A stretch of DNA of 24,121 bases, taken from assembly GCA_023445705.1 (NCBI GenBank), contig JAEXKM010000317.1, positions 1 to 24,121 of the forward strand, read 5' to 3'. The position numbers were made by a program, and so were the translations under genes. The notes below the pieces were generated by a model. That model did no database searches, was not told where the DNA came from, and saw only the letters and a list, made by a program, of their open reading frames with translations. This document shows, piece after piece, positions 13,135-20,303 of the stretch. Source of the DNA: Pseudomonadota bacterium. GTDB lineage: Bacteria; Pseudomonadota; Alphaproteobacteria; Caulobacterales; Caulobacteraceae. Each line of letters opens with the position of its first letter. Within the stretch, counting starts at the first letter, position 1.

Positions 13135-15391
13135 ACCAGCGGGTTTCGAGGATCGCGCCGATCACCCGCGGAGCGCCGTAGATGGCGCGGTTACGGGCGA
13201 CGTCCTGATACTGGATGTAGGTCTCGTCGAAGATGTTGTTGGCGAAGGCCGACAGCGACCAGTGCGCGGCGTTGTAGCCGAACTTGCCGTTGACCAGCGT
13301 GCGCTCGTCGATGCGGCCTTGTCCCTGGGTGACGCCGGTCGCGCCGAACATGTCGCTGCGGTAGCTGGCGTTGAGGTTCAGGGCCAGGCCGTTGGACCAA
13401 CGATAGTTGCCGCCGATGGCGACCGTCCAACGGGGCGCGAAGGCGAACTCCGAGCCCGAGAGGTCGACGCTGGTCGAGCCGTCGGCGACCTGGAAGTCGT
13501 CGAACTCGGTGCGGCTGTAGCCCACCGAACCGTAGATGTCCCAGGCGGCGCTGGGCCGGTAGGCGCTCTCAAGCTCGAAGCCGTAGAGGTGCGACTTGCC
13601 GGCGTTCTCGGTCTGGTAGTCATAGAGGCTGCCGCCGAGGTTGACCGAGACCTGCTGGTCCTTCCAGTCGACATAGTAGGCGTTGGCGTTGACGGTCAGG
13701 CTGTTGTCGAGCCAGGCCGTGCGCAGGGCCAGTTCGTAGTTCCAAGTATACTCCGGATCGTAGGCGACGACGTCCGAACGGGCCACATTGATCGAGGAGC
13801 CGCCGGAGCGGTAGCCGCGCTGCACGACGAAGCTCAGCGAGGCGTCGCTGTTGAAGTCGTACTTCACACCGAGCTTGGGCAGGAAGGCGTCGAACTTGCG
13901 TGAGGCCGGGGCGACGGTGGCGTTGGCCTGGGCCACGTACATGGCGACGGCCTGGTTCACACCGGCGATGACCGGGGCCAGCGGCCCGAAGGCGGCCGGG
14001 TTCGGATAGGTTCCGGAGAAGACCGCGGTCTGGTCCACGCTCTGGGTGAACTTCTCGTGGTCATAGCGGAAGCCGGCGAGGATCGAGAGCTGCTGCGTCA
14101 GCTGGTAGCGGCCGTCGGCGAAGATCGCGGCGGTCTTGACCTCGTCGGGGGCGACGCCGTCGAAGTCGATGCCCACGGCCGGCAGGGCCGCGACATAGGT
14201 GGTCGCGATGGCGTTGGCCTGAGCCGCGCCGACGCCCAGGCCCATCAGTTGGGCGACGATGGTGTTGTGCGGGGTCGGGACGTTGGTGTGGCTGGTCAGG
14301 CCGTAGTCGCGGTCGCGATCGGCGTAGTAGACGCCGACCAAGCCGGAGAGACGCTCGCCGTCATAGGCCAGACGCAGTTCCTGGGTGAAGCTCTGGTCGG
14401 TCTGGTCGATCGTACCGAATTCCAGCGGCTGGGCCGTGCCGTCCGCGTCGAAGCGCATCAGGCTGTCGACCTTGCTCCAGGCGGTGGCCGAGGACAGCGT
14501 GAAGTTGTTGTCGAACTTGTAGTCCGCCGTGACGCTGATCAGGTCGGTGGTGTTGTCGGCGTCGGTCGGGAAGTCGCCCAGCGACACGCGGTTCTTGGCG
14601 GCGTCGGGGGTGTCGGTGCGGGCGTAGGTGTAGAGATAGCCGCCCTTGTGCTCGTCATGGGTGACGCCTGCGCGCACCGTCAGGCCGGGCAGCTCCGAGG
14701 GCGTGAAGAGCAGCTTGCCGCGCAGGGTTTTGGCGCGGGTCGGGTCTTCCTGCCGGTTGAGGGTGGTGTTGCGGATAAAGCCGTCGGCGTCGCGGTCCTG
14801 GTAGGCGAGCCGGAAGGCCAACTGGTCGGCGACGATCGGACCGCCGCCGGCGATCGAGAAGGTCTGCTCATTCTCGTCGGAGATTAGGGCCTGGGCGCGG
14901 CCGGACCAGGTCCAGGTCGGATCCTGCGTGCGGATGATCACCGCGCCGGCCAGGGAGTTGCGGCCTTGCAGGGTCTATTGCGGGCCGCGGAGGATTTCGA
15001 CCTGGGCGACGTCCCAGGTGTCGAGCGGGCCGTTGCTCAGGGCGTCGTCGGGAATGGGCGCGCCGTCGACATAGACCGTGACCACGCCGCCGGCGCCGCC
15101 GCCGGAGACACCGCGATTGCTGATGCCGCGGATCGTGAAGCCGGCGCCGCCCCAGCTTTCGGCCACGTTGGCCGTGCGGTTGGTGATCTCAGAGAACCGC
15201 TGGATATTTTCTTCTTCGATCCGGCGGGCCGTGATGACGGCGACGCTGGTGACCGTGTCCTGCAGGCTGCGCTGGGTCTTCTCACCGGTGACAACCAACT
15301 CCTCCACATGGCTCGCCTCCTCGGCAAAGGCGCCTGCGGGATGGAGCGCCGCGGCGAGACCGGCGGCGAGCACGAGACGAGATACTTCCAA
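13133..15391 (-). pseudogene. TonB-dependent receptor interrupted by an in-frame amber codon
   Basis: Read on the minus strand, this is a complete outer-membrane TonB-dependent receptor of 752 codons with TAG at codon 139 (14975-14977). The N-terminus has a signal peptide (SRLVLAAGLAAALHPAGAFA), a TonB-box-like ELVVTG and a plug domain with TIRGISNRG and VTVYVDGAPIP. The stop falls in VEILRGPQ-stop-TLQGRNSLAGAVIIRT, where relatives have Ser after RGPQ, so one base change (for example TCG to TAG) explains it. The frame is otherwise open to the C-terminal aromatic residue (ETRW), with typical beta-barrel composition. The start is probably TTG 15391 with GGGGG upstream; an ATG at 15454 would add 21 residues before the signal peptide. 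Without readthrough only a plug fragment is made. A sequencing error is the main alternative. Confidence 0.85.
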
Positions 15392-15412
15392 AGGGGACCC
15401 CCAACAGAGTGA

Positions 15413-15434
15413 TGCGCCCGAACAGCCGGGCGCA
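15413..15434 (-). other. Hairpin in the TonB receptor leader
   Basis: TGCGCCCG (15413-15420) and CGGGCGCA (15427-15434) form a perfect 8-bp stem with a 6-base loop, about 22 bases before the probable TTG start of the receptor. There is no T-run after it. If the ATG at 15454 is the true start, the hairpin would instead lie inside the coding region. Confidence 0.4.
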
Positions 15435-15469
15435 CGTATTTGGTCCGTGGACATCCACGGCGTTGGAGG

Positions 15470-15482
15470 CCCCTTACAGGGG
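15470..15482 (-). other. Short hairpin after the molybdenum hydroxylase gene
   Basis: CCCCT-TAC-AGGGG is a 5-bp stem with a tight 3-base loop, six bases beyond the stop of the molybdopterin subunit gene. It has no T-run, so at best it is a weak 3' structure between this gene and the receptor gene. Confidence 0.3.
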
Positions 15483-15488
15483 AAGGGA

Positions 15489-17738
15489 TTAAGCCTTTTT
15501 CATCGCCGCCAGTACGGCGTCCGCCCGTATGGGCAAATGCCGCAATCGTGCGCCGCAGGCGCGGAAGATCGCGTTGCCGATCGCCGGGGCCACGACGGTG
15601 GTCGCCGGCTCGCCCAAGCCGACCGGCGCTTCGTCGCTCTGCATGAACTCGATATCGAGGTCGGGCACGTCGGCCATGCGCAGCGGGGTGTAGCCGTCGA
15701 GGTTGGTGTCGCGCGGCGCGCCGTTCTCGAACTCTGTGCCCTCGAACAGCGCAAGGCTAAGGCCCCAAAGGGCTGCGCCTTCGGTTTGCGCCATCGCGCC
15801 TTCGGGCGAGACGATGATCCCGGCGTCGGTGACGAGGGTCAGTTTTTCGACCTTCACCGCCCCGCTGGCGGTGTCGACCGAGACCCGAGCAGCGCAGGCG
15901 ACCCAGGTCGGCATATCGCGTTCCTGGCCGAATGTGGTGGCGATGCCGAGGCCGGTTCCCTTGGGCAGGGATTGGCCCCAGCCGGCCTTTTCCGCCACGC
16001 GCTTGAGGACTGCGGCCTGTCGTCGCGCTCCTCCCACGGCGTTAGGCCCGGAGCCGGCATTGCGCCCGGCGCCGTCGAGCAGGGCCAGGCGGAAGGCAAG
16101 GGGATCCTTGCCCGCCGCCAGAGCTGCTTCGTCCATGAAGGATTCCACCGCCCAGTTGGTCCAACCCGGGCCGACCGAGCGTAGCCAGCCAGGGCGGAAG
16201 GCGCGGTTGGCGAGGTCGTTGGGCACCGCCCGGACCCTCTGGGCCCCGACCGTGTACCAGTGATTGGCTCCGCTGATGGCGAAGGGGTCGTAGGGAACTT
16301 CGTTGGCGCCTTTGGGCATGAAGAACGGCGCCATGATCTGGGTCGGCCAGCCGGCGCAGGCGGCGTGGTCCATGCCGAGCACGCGGCCGCCCTCGCCGAA
16401 GGCCATCTTCACCACCTGGACCGACGGCGAGCGGAACGAGTCGAAGCGGATGTCGTCGGCGCGCGCGCAGACCATCTTCACGGGCCGCCCGAGCGCCTTG
16501 GCGGCGAGGGCCGCAGGCACGGCATAGTCGCCGTTCAGCCGGCGGCCGAACCCGCCGCCCAGCAGGTAGGTCTTGAGCACGACCTTGTCCTCTGGAACGG
16601 CGAGCGCCTTGGCGAGCCAGGGCAGGACCAGAGACTGCCATTGGTTGCCGGTGTGGATCTCCCAGATCCCGTCCTTCTGCATCGCCAGGGCGTTCACCGG
16701 CTCGAGCTGGAAGTGAAGGGCGCTGGCGGTCGTGTAGGTCTGCTGGAGTTTGGACTTGGCTCCGGCGAACGCGGCGTCGACGCCGGGATCCTCGACGACG
16801 AGGGAGCCGGCCTTAGGATCGGCGATCAACTCGGCGGCGCGCTTCTGGATGTCGGCTTCCGAGGGCTTGGCAGTGTCGCCGGAGGACCACTCGACCTTGA
16901 CCAGTTCGCTGGCCGCGTCGGCGGCCACGAAGCTGTCGGCGATCACCATGACCCAGCCGGGGACGGTGTTCGACGGGTCGTCCAGGGCGATGCTGCGCTG
17001 ATAGCCCGGGACTGCCTTGGCGGCGCTGTCGTCGATGGAGACGACCTTGGACTCATTGCGGGTCGGTGGAATTTTGGGCCGGGCGTAGACCATGCCCTCA
17101 GCCACGGCATCGATGCCGTACTTGCCCGAGCCATCGGTCTTGGCCGGAATGTCGAGCTGGCCGGAGGCCTTGCCCACAAGCCTTCGATCGGCCGCCTTCT
17201 TCACGGGGACCTTGGCGAGCTCCTCGGCGGTGAACGTGCGCTTGAGGTCGCCCTTGGCGACGATATCGCCATAGGCGATCGACTTGCCGCCGCCGGAGAC
17301 GACGCCGTTGCGGGCGGTGCAGGCCTTGGGATCGACGCCCATCAGCCGGGCGCCCTCTTCGATCAGCACCATGCGGCCAGCGGCGCCGGCTTGGCTCATC
17401 AGCGGATAGCTCTGCCAGACCGACCAGCTGCCGCCGGTGACCATCAGCCCCCACTTGGCGGCGGAATCGACGTGGTTGATGCGAACCTTGGACCAGTCGG
17501 CTTCCAGTTCGTCGGCGACGATCCGCGCCAGGGCGGTGCCGACATGCTGGCCCATCTCGGCCCGGATGACATTGACGGTGACGATCCCGTCGCGGCCGAT
17601 GCTGTACCAGATGGTCGGCTCGTAATCGCCCGCCGCGGCCTCGGCCGGACGGACGCCGAAGCTAAGGACGGCGCCGGCGGCGGCTATGGAGGCGAGGAAG
17701 CCGCGGCGCGAGGCGCCCGGAACCGATATCGCGTTCAT
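15489..17738 (-). CDS. Molybdopterin-binding subunit of an aldehyde/xanthine dehydrogenase-family hydroxylase (IorB-like)
   Basis: This 749-residue protein matches the single-polypeptide molybdenum subunits of the isoquinoline 1-oxidoreductase type. The N-terminus carries a twin-arginine signal (SRRGFLASIAAAGAVLSFG, Arg11-Arg12), so the folded enzyme is exported to the periplasm. Molybdopterin-binding segments include LLGGGFGRRLNGDYAVPAA and FRPGWLRSVGPGWTNWAVESFMDE. Glu710 in VGLGEPATTVVAPAIGNAI is at the position of the conserved active-site glutamate. The enzyme should hydroxylate an aldehyde or N-heterocycle using water and pass electrons to the 2Fe-2S subunit. Its start overlaps that gene's stop (ATGA). 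No FAD subunit gene is adjacent, as is usual for periplasmic enzymes that use cytochrome c. The open frame to 18134 upstream of the ATG is an overlap artefact. The substrate is unknown. Confidence 0.93.
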   Translation of the reverse strand: MNAISVPGASRRGFLASIAAAGAVLSFGVRPAEAAAGDYEPTIWYSIGRDGIVTVNVIRAEMGQHVGTALARIVADELEADWSKVRINHVDSAAKWGLMVTGGSWSVWQSYPLMSQAGAAGRMVLIEEGARLMGVDPKACTARNGVVSGGGKSIAYGDIVAKGDLKRTFTAEELAKVPVKKAADRRLVGKASGQLDIPAKTDGSGKYGIDAVAEGMVYARPKIPPTRNESKVVSIDDSAAKAVPGYQRSIALDDPSNTVPGWVMVIADSFVAADAASELVKVEWSSGDTAKPSEADIQKRAAELIADPKAGSLVVEDPGVDAAFAGAKSKLQQTYTTASALHFQLEPVNALAMQKDGIWEIHTGNQWQSLVLPWLAKALAVPEDKVVLKTYLLGGGFGRRLNGDYAVPAALAAKALGRPVKMVCARADDIRFDSFRSPSVQVVKMAFGEGGRVLGMDHAACAGWPTQIMAPFFMPKGANEVPYDPFAISGANHWYTVGAQRVRAVPNDLANRAFRPGWLRSVGPGWTNWAVESFMDEAALAAGKDPLAFRLALLDGAGRNAGSGPNAVGGARRQAAVLKRVAEKAGWGQSLPKGTGLGIATTFGQERDMPTWVACAARVSVDTASGAVKVEKLTLVTDAGIIVSPEGAMAQTEGAALWGLSLALFEGTEFENGAPRDTNLDGYTPLRMADVPDLDIEFMQSDEAPVGLGEPATTVVAPAIGNAIFRACGARLRHLPIRADAVLAAMKKA

Positions 17739-18202
17739 GCCCGGGCTCCCTGGCTCGAGGCGGCCAGCTTGATGGCCTTCTTGATCCGCGGATAGGACAT
17801 GCAGCGGCACAGGTTGCCGTTCATGGCGTCGGCGATCTGGGCGTCGCTGGGATTGGGCGTGGTCTTCAGCAGCGCGGCGGCCTGCATGATCTGGCCCGAC
17901 TGGCAGTAACCGCACTGGGGCGCCTGCGCCTGGACCCAGGCGATCTGGAGGGGGTGGTCGCCTTTGGCCGACAGCCCTTCGATGGTGGTGACCGATTGCC
18001 CGGCGATGGAGCTGACCGGGGTCACGCAGGAGCGGATAGCCTCCCCGTCGAGATGCACGGTGCAGGCGCCGCAAGCGCCGATGCCGCAGCCGAACTTGGT
18101 GCCGGTTAGGCCGATCTCGTCGCGTATGGCCCACAGAAGGGGCGAGTCGTCCGGCCCTTTGACGGTGACCTCACGACCATTGAGTTTGAACGTCGTCGCC
18201 AT
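17735..18202 (-). CDS. 2Fe-2S subunit of molybdenum hydroxylase (IorA-like)
   Basis: This 155-residue protein has the two clusters of the xanthine oxidase small subunit. The plant-ferredoxin-like N-terminal cluster is bound by Cys39, Cys44, Cys47 (CGIGACGAC) and Cys59. The helical C-terminal cluster is bound by Cys97, Cys100 (QCGYCQSG) and Cys132, Cys134 (CRC). It relays electrons from the molybdenum site of the partner encoded immediately downstream. It has no signal peptide of its own and would be co-exported with the Tat-tagged large subunit. The ATG at 18202 has GGAGG upstream; the longer frame to 18262 has none. The gene overlap (ATGA) indicates strict co-expression. Confidence 0.95.
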   Translation of the reverse strand: MATTFKLNGREVTVKGPDDSPLLWAIRDEIGLTGTKFGCGIGACGACTVHLDGEAIRSCVTPVSSIAGQSVTTIEGLSAKGDHPLQIAWVQAQAPQCGYCQSGQIMQAAALLKTTPNPSDAQIADAMNGNLCRCMSYPRIKKAIKLAASSQGARA

Positions 18203-18278
18203 GCTCAGCCAACCTCCGCAAACCTCGACGGTGAGCGGACGCCAAGCTGGGCCGATCTGCAACTCCCATTTTCGCGAT

Positions 18279-19010
18279 CTAGGACCACAACCTCGGTTCG
18301 GCGGCCATGGGCTGGATCACCTCCTGGATCGGCGCGAGGGGGATGCAGCGCCCCATGCGTTCGGCGTCGTGGGTCGCGACATAGATGCCGATCCACTGCA
18401 GCAGAGTGCGGTCGCCGCGCTCGGCCCGCAGCGCTACCGGCCCGCCCGAGCAGCCCGCGCCGCCGATCCCATCCACGTGAAAGGCGAAGGGGTTGAGGCG
18501 ATAGTCGCTGGCCAGGGTGAAGCCACGGGCGATCGGCGCCGAGCCGAGGATCGCGGCCCCGCCGGGAAAGCCGTAGATCAGCCCGGCCGAGCCGGTGGTG
18601 AGCGGCAGGCCTTCGGCGACCACGTCGTAGTCGCCGAAGCGTCCCTGCCAGTTGATCGCCTGCGGCCGCGTCGGCAGGCGCACCGGAACGGCGGCTATGT
18701 CGAGAGACGCGTTTTGCGGATCGGTGTGCCAGCGAAAGCGCGGCCGCTCGCCGTCGTAGAGCGGGACGCTGAGGCCCAGCGCCTCGCAGTCGAGGTCGTG
18801 GCCGAAGGTGCCCGCCCATGTGTCCTCCGTCCCGCGATGCCTGAAGTACGGCATGTTGGGCCGCAGCAGGCAGTGCAGCGCCGTGAGCACGATGTAACGG
18901 TCGCCCTCGACGTGGAACAGGAAGCCTGAGAACACCTGATGGGGCTCGCCGTTCTTCAGGCGAGTGGCGAAACGCGGACTGGCCTGGGCGAAGGGGTCGA
19001 TGAGCTCCAT
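18279..19010 (-). CDS. Trypsin-fold serine protease without signal peptide
   Basis: This 243-residue protein has a chymotrypsin-like triad: His46 in VLTALHCLL, Asp104 in NASLDIAAVPV and Ser188 in GIGGAGCSGGPVAL. The spacing is correct for family S1-type proteases. There is no signal peptide, no membrane segment and no PDZ domain, so it is neither HtrA nor a secreted trypsin and should act in the cytoplasm. The target is unknown. ATG at 19010 is chosen; an in-frame frame extends to 19067 but would run into the LexA box region. It is divergent from the SOS-regulated repair genes and 76 bases upstream of the 2Fe-2S subunit gene. Confidence 0.78.
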   Translation of the reverse strand: MELIDPFAQASPRFATRLKNGEPHQVFSGFLFHVEGDRYIVLTALHCLLRPNMPYFRHRGTEDTWAGTFGHDLDCEALGLSVPLYDGERPRFRWHTDPQNASLDIAAVPVRLPTRPQAINWQGRFGDYDVVAEGLPLTTGSAGLIYGFPGGAAILGSAPIARGFTLASDYRLNPFAFHVDGIGGAGCSGGPVALRAERGDRTLLQWIGIYVATHDAERMGRCIPLAPIQEVIQPMAAEPRLWS

Positions 19011-19054
19011 CGGCGCCACGCTACAACCGCTTTCATGGCGTCGTCGAGCCCGGC

Positions 19055-19082
19055 TGGACGAGAACAAAAGAAGAACTATAAT
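19055..19082 (+). promoter_or_regulatory. SOS (LexA) promoter of the radical SAM-UdgX operon
   Basis: GAAC-AAAAGAA-GAAC (19062-19076) is the reverse complement of the alphaproteobacterial LexA box GTTC-N7-GTTC. It fills 15 of the 16 bases between a -35-like TGGACG (19055-19060) and a perfect -10 TATAAT (19077-19082). Transcription starting 7 bases past the -10 falls on the A of the ATG at 19089. LexA bound here would occlude the core promoter, so the operon should be induced by DNA damage. Confidence 0.85.
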
Positions 19083-19088
19083 CGGCTC

Positions 19089-20303
19089 ATGGCGACCCTG
19101 AGCCTAAAGCAGAAACTGGCGATCCTGTCCGACGCGGCGAAGTACGACGCCTCTTGCGCCTCGTCGGGCGCCAAACCGCGGGACTCGGTCGGAGGAAAGG
19201 GCGTGGGATCGACCGAGGGCATGGGCATCTGCCATGCCTATGCGCCCGATGGACGCTGCATCAGTCTGCTGAAGATCCTGCTGACCAACTATTGCGTCTA
19301 CGACTGCGCCTACTGCGTGAACCGGGTCAGTTCGAACACGCCGCGGGCGCGGTTCCGGGTGGAGGAGGTGGTCGATCTCACCCTGGGTTTCTACAAGCGC
19401 AACTACATCGAGGGTTTGTTCCTCTCTTCCGGGATCATCCGCGGGCCGGACTACACGATGGAGGAGATGGTGCGGGTGGCGCGCTCGCTGCGCCTGGAGC
19501 ACGACTTTCGCGGCTACATCCATCTGAAGGTGATCCCGGAAGCCTCGCCGGCGCTCGTGAACGAGGCGGGTCTTTATGCGGACCGAGTGTCGATCAACAT
19601 CGAGCTGCCACGGGAGGAACGCCTCTCGGACCTGGCGCCCGAAAAGGACGGGCGTAGCATCCGCAAGGCGATGGGCGCCGTCCGGCTGGGCATCGAGGAG
19701 GTCTCCGAGCCAGCGATCCGGGCCAAACCGCCGAAGTTCGCGCCGGCCGGCCAGTCCACCCAGATGATCGTCGGCGCCGATGGGGCCAGCGACGGGGAGA
19801 TACTGGCGCGGAGCGTCGGGCTATACGGCGCCTATGATCTGCGGCGGGTCTACTATTCCGCCTATAGCCCGATCCCTGACACCACCCGCCGTCTGCCGCC
19901 ATCGAGGCCGCCTCTGGTCCGCGAGCACAGGCTCTATCAGGCCGACTGGCTGATGCGGTTCTACGGCTTCGCAGCCACCGAGATCGTCGAGAGCGGAGAG
20001 AACCTGGACCTAACCGTGGATCCCAAGATGGCCTGGGCTCTGCGCCATCGCGGGCAGTTTCCCGTCGACCTGAATAAGGCCGATCGCGAGCAGATGCTGC
20101 GCACGCCGGGCCTGGGGGTGCGGTCTGTGGACCGGCTGATCGAACTGCGCCGCCACAAGCGACTGAAGCTGGAGGACGTCAAGCGGCTCACCCGCGGATT
20201 GAAGGCGTGCAAGCCGTTCATCGTGGTCGACGACTGGCGGCCCACGGCCCTGGCCGATCGCGCCGACCTTGCGGCGGCGTCCGAGCAATTGGACCTCTTC
20301 TGA
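19089..20303 (+). CDS. Radical SAM protein linked to UdgX DNA repair (TIGR03916 type)
   Basis: This 404-residue protein carries the radical SAM cluster motif Cys69-x3-Cys73-x2-Cys76 in NYCVYDCAYCVNR, which binds a 4Fe-4S cluster and S-adenosylmethionine. Further conserved cysteines occur at 23, 48 and 57. The N-terminus LAILSDAAKYDASCASSG is characteristic of the putative DNA modification/repair radical SAM family. The C-terminal part has a helix-hairpin-helix DNA-binding motif (FPVDLNKADREQMLRTPGLGVRSVDRLIELRRHKR). The reaction it catalyses is unknown. It is translated from an ATG without a Shine-Dalgarno, consistent with a leaderless transcript. Its stop overlaps the start of the UdgX fusion gene (TGATG), so the two are made together under SOS control. 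The longer in-frame extension from 18939 precedes the promoter and is rejected. Confidence 0.92.
   Translation: MATLSLKQKLAILSDAAKYDASCASSGAKPRDSVGGKGVGSTEGMGICHAYAPDGRCISLLKILLTNYCVYDCAYCVNRVSSNTPRARFRVEEVVDLTLGFYKRNYIEGLFLSSGIIRGPDYTMEEMVRVARSLRLEHDFRGYIHLKVIPEASPALVNEAGLYADRVSINIELPREERLSDLAPEKDGRSIRKAMGAVRLGIEEVSEPAIRAKPPKFAPAGQSTQMIVGADGASDGEILARSVGLYGAYDLRRVYYSAYSPIPDTTRRLPPSRPPLVREHRLYQADWLMRFYGFAATEIVESGENLDLTVDPKMAWALRHRGQFPVDLNKADREQMLRTPGLGVRSVDRLIELRRHKRLKLEDVKRLTRGLKACKPFIVVDDWRPTALADRADLAAASEQLDLF

Noticed and set aside
14057..14887. Open frame on the plus strand opposite the TonB receptor
   Set aside because: It is antisense to the receptor barrel with low-complexity Gly/Val/Glu composition, so it is a shadow.
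14978..15391. The plug part of the receptor as a separate small gene
   Set aside because: Its frame continues exactly across the TAG into the barrel with the conserved motif intact, so it is half of one broken gene rather than an independent protein.
16260..17795. Long open frame on the plus strand opposite the molybdenum hydroxylase subunit
   Set aside because: It is a shadow of a strongly supported gene. The composition (Gly-, Asp-, Val-, His-rich) is that of a mirrored frame, and no start signal or domain is visible.
18939..19088. N-terminal extension of the radical SAM protein
   Set aside because: The extension is antisense to the protease gene and upstream of the SOS promoter, and it lacks family similarity. 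The family N-terminus begins at 19089.
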